Shown in pieces: positions 22,687 to 29,477 of a DNA stretch of 31,121 bases. The stretch comes from CAZPEV01 sp964585635 (lineage in GTDB: Bacteria; Zixibacteria; MSB-5A5; GN15; JAAZOE01). The notes below the pieces were generated by a model. That model made no database searches and was not told where the DNA came from. It saw only the letters and a list, made by a program, of their open reading frames with translations. Position 1 is the first letter of the stretch, and every line of letters begins with the position of its first letter. The stretch lies in the NCBI GenBank assembly GCA_964585635.1, contig CAZPEV010000016.1:1-31121 (forward strand), read 5' to 3'. A program made the translations under genes and the position numbers.

Positions 22687-25179
22687 TCACTTCTTGCGCG
22701 CGATCTCGATCAGAACGGCCGTGTTGTTGATTTCGGAATAGGTCACATTGACGCCAAGCTTGACATCCCCGCGGCTGCCCCACCGGCCCGGTCCCATCAG
22801 GATGAATTGACGTTTGGGGAGAATTTGATTGAGACGGCCGACGGCATTCCCCACCGCCAGAAGGTCGGCCCGCTCGCCCAACTCGCCGTAACCGGCCGGA
22901 TCGACATAGACGATATGGGTAATCTCCGGAACCTGCCCGTTGGACACATAACGATTGGCGGAGAAGACCATCCGCTCGGGTGGAGTGTCTTTGGGGATCG
23001 GCGCCGGCTTGCTTTGACCGGAATAGCTTTGCGGCCGACATTGTAGAAGATAAAAATCCTTGCCATCGCTGGCGAATTCAATATCGACCGGATTACCCAG
23101 GGTTTCCTCGAGCGTCTGGATGATGGCGCGCATCTGCTTGATGAACGGCGAATGGTTGATCAGACCGTCAAAATCGGCTACCAGACGGTCGCGCTCAAAA
23201 TCGATCCCGAATCCCATCGCCCGCCGGATATGTCCCTCCTCCCAAATGGAAACGATGTGGTTCACCCCGGGGAATTCGTATCCGGTGTCGCGCAAGAACT
23301 GGGCGATGTCGATGGTCTCGAAGCTGTTGGTCTCCAGATTAATGACGTCGATCTGCTTGGGACTGTACCGGGCCACCTCATCTTCGGTAACATTGACCCG
23401 CAGTTGCGGTTGTCCCGGCGCCACCAGGACGGGATAATCGTCGCTCAGGCGATCGACGGCCCGCGTGCCGAGGCCGGGAACCAGCCGCACCAGACCGTCC
23501 TTCCGCTTGATCCGCGGCGACCAGCGGAATTCGTTGTTGCTGAAGGCCACGCCCGCATACGACGGCAGGAAATATTTCCCCACCCGGGTGCCGACGACTT
23601 CTTGAATGATGATCCCCATCTCCTCGCCGAAATCCAGCAGACCCCGTTCCGCCCGGTACTCGATCGGGTCGGCCGAAAAAGTCGACGCGTACACCTCGGC
23701 GATGGCATCCATGAGGGCGATCAGCCGTTCCTGCTTGTTTCCCCGGTTGGCCAGAAAAAGGCTCTTGTACTTCCCGGAGAAAGCCGCTCCCGCGCGATCC
23801 TCCAATAGGCTGGAACTGCGAACGATCACCGGCTTATCGCCGAAATCGTCGAGGGCCATCGACAGCCCCTTGGTGATGTCCGCCGGGAAGCGCGCATTCT
23901 TAAACGTCTGCACGATGTGGGGATATTCCAGCCGCACCTGGTTGATTTCTTTATATTTCTGTTCGACCACTTCGTCGAAATCATTGAAATGCATGAAATG
24001 GAGCAACACGTCGGAGGTGATGTGCCAAGTCTTGGGAATCCTGACGTTTCGCAACAGCTCCGATTCGGCCGCCTTCTTCTGCAATATCTGCGCCGCCAGA
24101 TACAATCCGGCGCTTTTGCCCCCCAACCGGCCATGGCTCTCGCCGGTGAAGATGACATTCTGCAGCAGGTGATAGAAATCGCTGACTTCAATGAAATGCT
24201 TGGCGATGTTGATATACTGCAACTGGTCCGACAGGAAGCGGCGGATCAGCGAGACTTCGATCCCCCGCTTGTTGGGCGATGATATGGCCGGCTCATCCTG
24301 TGCCAGGTGATGGTAGCGGCGGATGGCATCGGCCACTTCCGACAGCGTCAGGTTGCGATTGACCACCTGGGCCAGAAAGGCCAGCTTATCCTCCTGGACC
24401 CATTTCTGAATCAGCCGCAGGATTTCATCCTCGCTGAGATGCTCTTCGGCGATGCGAAAGGCCGCCTGGCTGAAATCGGGCCGCTGGGCCAGCGCCTGCC
24501 GCTGATGGGGACGATTCCAATCCTCCGGGTTCTCCAACTCGGACAGATTTTGGTACGACCCCAGGGACTCCAGCAGTTTTTCGGCCTCCTCGATGCCGCT
24601 CCAGCAGAGGTAATTGAGCATCTTGCGGGAGATGCTCAGATACAGATTCATGTCGGTCTGTTTGAGCATCTTCAGGACGACCTGCCATTCACCCCGCTCG
24701 CGCGTCGTCCGGTCGTGCTTGGCCGTCTCCCATTCGCTGACCAGGGCGCGCATTTTCTGGTGCATGATGCGCAGGCCGAGGCGGTCGGCGATGGTCCGGA
24801 TGAGCCGCCCTTCCTCTTTCAGGAAGGGACCGACATCCGCGGCGGGCATTTCCCGGGTATAGTAGACGCTGAATCGTCCGATCACCATGTCCTGCACGAC
24901 AATATCGGCGCTAAGCGACCAAGGGGTCTCGATAAAACCGGGCGACGTGTAGGTGTCCCCCTCCAGGACAATCTTGACCTCGCAAATATCCGGATACTGC
25001 CACCCCGGCGGAATCGCCTGAATGATCTTGGCGCATATCTCGCTGATGGGCGTGTCTGGTTTGCGAAGAATCTCCTCGACCTGATAGAGGCTGTTCAGCT
25101 CTTTCGCCCGTTCCTGAAGCGATTCCAGCAATCGATCCAGCGCCCAAAAATCGTCCAGCGGTTTCTCGGGATCGGTCAT
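22687..25179 (-). CDS. PEP/pyruvate-binding (PPDK N-domain) protein with GAF-like sensor domain; ends at in-frame TGA
   Basis: 830 aa to the TGA. Residues ~12-140 are a GAF-like domain matching that of the histidine kinase at 2502-3695 (PPGWQYPD, VYYTREMPAADVGPFLKEE). A helical middle region follows. From ~370 comes the ATP-grasp fold of PEP synthase/PPDK (LGGKSAGL; VIVRSSSLLED; IIIQEVVG), then DIEFASDGKDFYLLQCRPQ. The phospho-histidine swivelling domain and the PEP-binding barrel of true PEP synthases are absent, so the reaction is unknown. ATG 25179 overlaps the upstream paralogue stop (ATGA) with GGAG upstream. The TGA replaces what is probably a Gly codon (KKGNYLP), and the frame then runs to 21976; intact length would be about 1,067 aa. 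Confidence 0.88.
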   Translation of the reverse strand: MTDPEKPLDDFWALDRLLESLQERAKELNSLYQVEEILRKPDTPISEICAKIIQAIPPGWQYPDICEVKIVLEGDTYTSPGFIETPWSLSADIVVQDMVIGRFSVYYTREMPAADVGPFLKEEGRLIRTIADRLGLRIMHQKMRALVSEWETAKHDRTTRERGEWQVVLKMLKQTDMNLYLSISRKMLNYLCWSGIEEAEKLLESLGSYQNLSELENPEDWNRPHQRQALAQRPDFSQAAFRIAEEHLSEDEILRLIQKWVQEDKLAFLAQVVNRNLTLSEVADAIRRYHHLAQDEPAISSPNKRGIEVSLIRRFLSDQLQYINIAKHFIEVSDFYHLLQNVIFTGESHGRLGGKSAGLYLAAQILQKKAAESELLRNVRIPKTWHITSDVLLHFMHFNDFDEVVEQKYKEINQVRLEYPHIVQTFKNARFPADITKGLSMALDDFGDKPVIVRSSSLLEDRAGAAFSGKYKSLFLANRGNKQERLIALMDAIAEVYASTFSADPIEYRAERGLLDFGEEMGIIIQEVVGTRVGKYFLPSYAGVAFSNNEFRWSPRIKRKDGLVRLVPGLGTRAVDRLSDDYPVLVAPGQPQLRVNVTEDEVARYSPKQIDVINLETNSFETIDIAQFLRDTGYEFPGVNHIVSIWEEGHIRRAMGFGIDFERDRLVADFDGLINHSPFIKQMRAIIQTLEETLGNPVDIEFASDGKDFYLLQCRPQSYSGQSKPAPIPKDTPPERMVFSANRYVSNGQVPEITHIVYVDPAGYGELGERADLLAVGNAVGRLNQILPKRQFILMGPGRWGSRGDVKLGVNVTYSEINNTAVLIEIARKK

Positions 25180-26930
25180 ATTTTTATTACTCCTCGCCCG
25201 GTCCGGCCATCCACTTTCACGGTCAGCGGGCGGTCCACCCTGACATGCCTGACGAACTGCGTTTTCATGATTTCCGGCTGATGCTCCAGCCACTCCCAAT
25301 TAATATGGTACCGCCCGGCGTGATGGACGGCAAAGTAACAGACCTGAAAACTGGTCAGATTGTGGAAAAAGTGCGATCCCTGGCTCAGTTCCACATCCAT
25401 ATCCGGCAGGGTCGCCTCAACGATGACCCGGGCGCCGGCAATCTGACCCCAATCGACCGGGATGCCCAGCCACGGATCGGAGCTTCCCCACCGCCCAAAA
25501 CCGATCAAAAGGTATAGTCGGCCGGAGGCCACTACCGCCCGGTTGATCGTCTCCAGCTCGGCGGCGATCTGTCTGGTATGTTTGGCCTCGAATCCCTCCG
25601 GCTGGACATAGACAATGTCGACCAGAGTGTCGATCAGGCCGTTTCCCAGCACCCGTTCGGAGGCTATCAGGAGGTCTGCCCCGTCCATCTCCTCCGAAGT
25701 AACCTCAATTCGGCTCTGAGAGACAACCATCGGACGCACCTGCAAGAAGCCAAACCGGGCCGGCAATTCCTGCTTGGGATCGAGCGTCATGGCAAATTCG
25801 ATTTCAACGTCGCACTCTACGGCGGCTTCGCACGCTTTGAGCAAATCGATGGCCAGCGCGTTGAGGGGAATGTCATTCCCCTGAAGAATCGGTGCAAAGG
25901 TGATCACCCGCGGTCCCTCCGGGCCGGTCCCCATCACCAGCCGGTCATCCTCCGGGCGGTAGGTCGAGGCCACAAAGCGAAGGGTCCCGTCATATTCGGC
26001 GTCGGTCAAAGATCCCTTGACCAGGTACTCCGTCTCGCGAATCGGATCGTGCGCCGAGGGTGCCCCCATGTTGACCGCCCAGAACTCCGTTTGGGTTTGC
26101 CGCAAGAGCTCGCGAACCGATCCCGTCGGCGGATTCACCTTGGGAAAAGCCGGCGAATAGCTCCAGGCCGTGCCGCCGTCGACTATCGTCTTTCCCAGCC
26201 CTAACGCCAGATCAACGACACCCTGCTCCGGTTTGTCCCAGCCCATGGGGTAGAAATTGTGCGACCGCGCCACTCCGGACAAATCGGGATAGAAACGATT
26301 CCCGTGCCGCCGTCCGATAACTTCCTGGATGATCACCGCCATTTTCTCATCGCGCACCGATCGGCCGACGGCGGCGACATAATCTCGAGCGCCGCGAAAA
26401 TAGACCGAGGCATAGACAAACTTGATCGCCTCCAAAAGGCGTCGGAACCGCGTGTCGGCGTCCGGTTGATTGTTCGGGATCATCTTGGTCTCGTACACCC
26501 CGGCGAACGGCTCGTACATGGCGTCTTCGAGAAGGCTCGATGACCGAATGGCCAGCGGCGTGCGCACCGTCTCGATCAGGGCTCGCAGGTTGCCGACCTC
26601 CTCCGCCGGAAACTCCGCCCGCTGGAATAGGTGGGCGACGTAGGTATCGGATAATTCCGCAAAGTCGAGATTGGCCAGGCCGTTGCGCTGCAGGAACCGG
26701 TCGAAGACGTCGGTGGCGATGACCACCAGACGCGGAATGGTGATGACAATATTGCGAAAGCGGCCGCTGGTGAATCGGGAAGCGATGATATCTTTGGCGA
26801 AGGCCAGCCCCGAGGCTTTTCCCCCGATGACGCCCGATCCAAGGTAAGACACCACCTCCTCGGAACCAAAGAAATCCCGATTGAAGGGATGCAGCGAACT
26901 AACAGGTATGTTGAGACGCTTGACCGACAT
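25176..26930 (-). CDS. PEP/pyruvate-binding (PPDK N-domain) protein, paralogue of the next gene
   Basis: 584 aa. The ATP-grasp fold is evident: IGGKASGLAFAKDI (~37-50), TPLAIRSSSLLEDAMYEPFAG, MAVIIQEVIGRRHG and the end LQVRPMVVSQ. Then a C-terminal module with GFGRWGSSDPWLGIPVDW, shared with the downstream paralogue. It lacks the GAF-like domain, the phospho-His domain and the PEP barrel, so neither PEP synthesis nor pyruvate dikinase activity is expected. GGAG lies 7 nt before ATG 26930. It overlaps the next gene by 4 nt (ATGA), so the two are co-translated and may form a hetero-complex. It lies ~180 nt downstream of gdh behind that gene's terminator. Function not known. Confidence 0.9.
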   Translation of the reverse strand: MSVKRLNIPVSSLHPFNRDFFGSEEVVSYLGSGVIGGKASGLAFAKDIIASRFTSGRFRNIVITIPRLVVIATDVFDRFLQRNGLANLDFAELSDTYVAHLFQRAEFPAEEVGNLRALIETVRTPLAIRSSSLLEDAMYEPFAGVYETKMIPNNQPDADTRFRRLLEAIKFVYASVYFRGARDYVAAVGRSVRDEKMAVIIQEVIGRRHGNRFYPDLSGVARSHNFYPMGWDKPEQGVVDLALGLGKTIVDGGTAWSYSPAFPKVNPPTGSVRELLRQTQTEFWAVNMGAPSAHDPIRETEYLVKGSLTDAEYDGTLRFVASTYRPEDDRLVMGTGPEGPRVITFAPILQGNDIPLNALAIDLLKACEAAVECDVEIEFAMTLDPKQELPARFGFLQVRPMVVSQSRIEVTSEEMDGADLLIASERVLGNGLIDTLVDIVYVQPEGFEAKHTRQIAAELETINRAVVASGRLYLLIGFGRWGSSDPWLGIPVDWGQIAGARVIVEATLPDMDVELSQGSHFFHNLTSFQVCYFAVHHAGRYHINWEWLEHQPEIMKTQFVRHVRVDRPLTVKVDGRTGRGVIKI

Positions 26931-26978
26931 GATGTCGCTCCATTGAAGGCCTCACTGATTCACGGCACATGATACCTG

Positions 26979-27026
26979 CCGGGGGAAATTGTCCCTCCGG
27001 GAATATAAACCGGGGGGAAATTCCCC
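26979..27026 (-). promoter_or_regulatory. Candidate promoter/operator of the ATP-grasp gene pair
   Basis: Two related imperfect palindromes, CCGGGGGAAATTGTCCC (26979-26995) and CCGGGGGGAAATTCCCC (27010-27026), are spaced 32 bp centre to centre, about three helical turns. On the minus strand a TATATT (27007-27002) lies between them, about 70 nt upstream of ATG 26930. The layout resembles a repressor operator flanking a -10 box. The binding protein is unknown. Confidence 0.4.
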
Positions 27027-27044
27027 AAAAGGATAAAACGGATG

Positions 27045-27073
27045 AAAAAGGGAAACCGCTTGCGCGGCTTCCC
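27045..27073 (-). terminator. Intrinsic terminator of gdh
   Basis: On the minus strand GGGAAGCCGC (27073-27064), loop GCAA, GCGGTTTCCC (27059-27050) form a 10-bp stem with one G-U pair, followed at once by TTTTTC. It lies about 40 nt after the gdh stop codon and has the complete features of a Rho-independent terminator. Confidence 0.88.
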
Positions 27074-27112
27074 CTATCCAGTTCACGATGTTGTCATATC
27101 ACAGAAGTATTC

Positions 27113-28399
27113 TTAGACCCATCCCCGATCCTTGCAGGCCTGGGCCACGCGACCGACCGAGATCACGTAGGCCGCGTCGCGCATATACAGCTTTCTTTTC
27201 CGGGCCAACTCACTGACCGAAAGGAAGGCCGAGGTCATCTTGACGTCGAGCTTGCCCAAGACCTCTTCCTTTTCCCAGTAGTAGTTCATGTTCGACTGGA
27301 CCTGCTCGAAATAGCTGCAGGTGACGCCGCCGGCATTGGCCAAAAAGTCGGGAATCATGAAGATGTTGCGGGCCGCGATGACCGCATCCGCCTCCGGCGT
27401 GGTCGGGCCGTTGGCCCCCTCGGCGATCACCTTGACCTGCCGGCTGATCTTGTTGACGTTGGCCTCGGTGATCTGATGCTCCAACGCCGCCGGAATCAGG
27501 ATGTCAACTTCCTGCTCGATCCAGGCCTCGGCCCCAAGCACCTCGTACCCAAGGTCGCGCGCCTTCGCTTTGTCGATGCCGCCGAATCGGTCGGTGATCG
27601 ATAGCAACGCCTTCAGGTCGATACCATCTTTCTTCTTAAAGGAATACGACTTTTGATCCGCCTGATCCCAACAGGACACGCAGATAACCTTGCCCCCGAT
27701 CTGGCTGTAAAGCTGAATGGCATACTGAGCCACGTTGCCGAATCCCTGGAAGCTGGCAATAGTGTCCTCAGGACGGATGTTGAGCTGTCGGAGGGCCTCC
27801 CGAATAGTATATACCACGCCATAACCGGTCGCCTCGGTCCGTCCCAGCGATCCGCCCATTCCGACCGGTTTGCCGGTGATAAATCCGGGAAACTTGTCGC
27901 CGTGGATATGCTCGAACTCATCCAACATCCAAAGCATATGCTGAGCGCTGGTCATGACATCGGGTGCCGGCACATCGCTTAGGGGGCCGACGTTTTTGGC
28001 CATTTGCCGCACCCACCCCCGGCAAATTTGTTCCTGTTCCCGCGCGCTGATGTTGTGAGGATCGCAGATAACCCCCCCTTTGCCGCCGCCAAGCGGGATA
28101 TCAACCACGGAACATTTCCAAGTCATCCACATCGCCAGAGCGCGAACGGTGTCGATTGTCTCCTGGGGATGAAAGCGGATCCCCCCCTTACACGGGCCGC
28201 GAGCATCATTATGCTGAACGCGGAACCCACGGAACACTTTTGTTGTCCCGTCATCCATCCGCACCGGAATACTGAAGTGATATTCCCTCAACGGATTACG
28301 CAACAATTCACGGGTCGCGCTATCCAGCTCCAACAGGTCGGCGACTTTGTCGAACTGAGCCTGGGCCATGTGAAACGGATTAAACGAATTATCAGCCAT
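27113..28399 (-). CDS. gdhA: Glutamate dehydrogenase (Glu/Leu/Phe/Val dehydrogenase family)
   Basis: 428 aa, normal for the hexameric NAD(P)-dependent enzyme that interconverts 2-oxoglutarate plus ammonia and glutamate. Catalytic Lys107 lies in the signature PLGGGKGGV; the substrate-side segment ARGPCKGGIRFHP precedes it; VPAPDVMT holds the catalytic Asp147; the Rossmann dinucleotide motif is FQGFGNVAQ (~218). EGANGPTTPEAD and FLANAGGVTCSYFEQVQ are typical of glutamate rather than branched-chain dehydrogenases. GAGG lies 7 nt before ATG 28399. It has its own promoter (28469-28497) and terminator (27045-27073), so it is monocistronic. With the Amt transporter it forms an ammonium assimilation route. 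Confidence 0.97.
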   Translation of the reverse strand: MADNSFNPFHMAQAQFDKVADLLELDSATRELLRNPLREYHFSIPVRMDDGTTKVFRGFRVQHNDARGPCKGGIRFHPQETIDTVRALAMWMTWKCSVVDIPLGGGKGGVICDPHNISAREQEQICRGWVRQMAKNVGPLSDVPAPDVMTSAQHMLWMLDEFEHIHGDKFPGFITGKPVGMGGSLGRTEATGYGVVYTIREALRQLNIRPEDTIASFQGFGNVAQYAIQLYSQIGGKVICVSCWDQADQKSYSFKKKDGIDLKALLSITDRFGGIDKAKARDLGYEVLGAEAWIEQEVDILIPAALEHQITEANVNKISRQVKVIAEGANGPTTPEADAVIAARNIFMIPDFLANAGGVTCSYFEQVQSNMNYYWEKEEVLGKLDVKMTSAFLSVSELARKRKLYMRDAAYVISVGRVAQACKDRGWV

Positions 28400-28468
28400 C
28401 TCAAGACCTCGTAAACTTTGAACTACCTTTTCATCGATCGACGACGCACTCTAATCGGCGCCCATCAT

Positions 28469-28497
28469 GTCATAGCAGGGCACGCCCCAAATGTCAA
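28469..28497 (-). promoter_or_regulatory. Sigma-70-type promoter of gdh
   Basis: On the minus strand a perfect TTGACA (28497-28492), 17-nt spacer, then TATGAC (28474-28469), about 70 nt upstream of ATG 28399. The spacer holds GGGGCGTGCCC, a possible protein-binding site. Confidence 0.7.
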
Positions 28498-28545
28498 GCC
28501 AAAGAAGCTCATCGGTGCCTAAATTCGGGCATTTCTTGTCGTCGC

Positions 28546-28812
28546 CTATTTATCCTTGTTATTTTTTTCACAAGGAGAATATGTGCCGTTATCCCTTTTG
28601 TCAAGCGCCATATATGAAAAAATGTCAATTTCTTGGCTCGGTCTCGACAAGTTTATAGGTAACTCGGCACCTTTGTCTATCACTAGTCGCCATGAGCCGT
28701 TATCCCCTAAAATAGAATAGGAATTATCTTTTACATCCATCGTCGACCCTATTTTCGGATTGATTGCAGGCGAAAAAACGCCCGGTCTCGAGGCCCGTTG
28801 GATAAGAGGCAA
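28546..28812 (-). CDS. Doubtful small ORF, no recognised family
   Basis: 88 codons from a TTG (28812), or 64 aa from ATG 28740 with AGGG 6 nt upstream, which is the better start. The protein has no recognisable motif and no signal peptide. The stretch is markedly more AT-rich than its surroundings. It contains small internal repeats: GGGATAACGGC occurs twice (giving DNGSW and DNGTY), and TCGAGACCG occurs twice. It lies 20 nt after the Ser/Thr kinase-TPR gene on the same strand. It may be a foreign or decaying segment; whether it is translated cannot be told. Confidence 0.3.
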   Translation of the reverse strand: MPLIQRASRPGVFSPAINPKIGSTMDVKDNSYSILGDNGSWRLVIDKGAELPINLSRPSQEIDIFSYMALDKRDNGTYSPCEKNNKDK

Positions 28813-28832
28813 ATAATTGCGGACCAGGGTCG

Positions 28833-29453
28833 CTAGCCGTCCAATCCTATCTTCTTCACCAGCGATCTGAACCTCGGCTCCTCATGATAGTCCAAAAAGT
28901 GCGGATCCATCATAACCTCGCACAGCCAGTTGTCTCGTTCGGCATAGGCCTTTTCCAGCCATTCCAACGCTGTCTCCCGATCACCGAGACCGGCGAAGAC
29001 ATATGAGGTGTAATAAGGCGATAAGTATCGTCCTTGGGTTGCCTCCAGGGCGTTAGTGAGCGCTTCCTGCGCCTCTCGCCGCCTTCCGCCATAGGCATAG
29101 GCGATTGCCAGCCAGAGCCGCGTCATCGCCTTGTCCTCCCGGGAAATTTCCGCTGCTTTCTCGACCTCCATAATCGCCTCGTCATACATTCCATCAAATG
29201 TGTAACAGAGCGCCAGAAAACGATGGGCCAGAATAAAACTCGGGTCCATCTCGATGACCCTCTTTAGCTGCTCAATCGCCAGGTCGTTTCGCTTCGCCCC
29301 CCAGAGCACCAGCCCTGCGTAGGTACCTATGGCCAGCGACAAGGGATCAAGTTTCTGGGCCATCTCCGCCTCCGCCATCGCTTCGGCGGTTCTGCCCGAG
29401 CAGATCAAATGAAGCGAAAACCAGCTATGGCCGGTGGCATAATTGGGATTCAA
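28833..29453 (-). CDS. 3' part of the interrupted kinase gene: TPR region
   Basis: 206 aa from the first internal ATG, in the same frame as the kinase gene and continuous with it beyond its TAA (29478-29480): the bases after the stop read REFRRAIELNPNY, the standard continuation of the TPR unit that begins LAFISILYYYDWTKA. It comprises about four or five tetratricopeptide repeats (for example LAIEQLKRVIEMDPSFILAH and ALEWLEKAYAERD) and ends VKKIGLDG. Such tails close TolB/TPR kinases. As a separate protein it has no SD. It is best read as the C-terminus of one 759-codon gene. Confidence 0.75.
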   Translation of the reverse strand: MNPNYATGHSWFSLHLICSGRTAEAMAEAEMAQKLDPLSLAIGTYAGLVLWGAKRNDLAIEQLKRVIEMDPSFILAHRFLALCYTFDGMYDEAIMEVEKAAEISREDKAMTRLWLAIAYAYGGRRREAQEALTNALEATQGRYLSPYYTSYVFAGLGDRETALEWLEKAYAERDNWLCEVMMDPHFLDYHEEPRFRSLVKKIGLDG

Positions 29454-29477
29454 CTCTATCGCCCGCCTGAATTCTCT

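Noticed and set aside
22687..22689. TGA recoded as glycine or selenocysteine
   Set aside because: TGA ends many genes here (regulator, amt, ATPase, metallophosphoesterase), ruling out wholesale reassignment. A Sec site is not expected at a position occupied by a Gly-like residue in the paralogue, and no SECIS-like hairpin was evident.
24307..25281. 324-codon open frame opposite the ATP-grasp gene
   Set aside because: Antisense to a clearly coding region with known domains; no SD or motif of its own.
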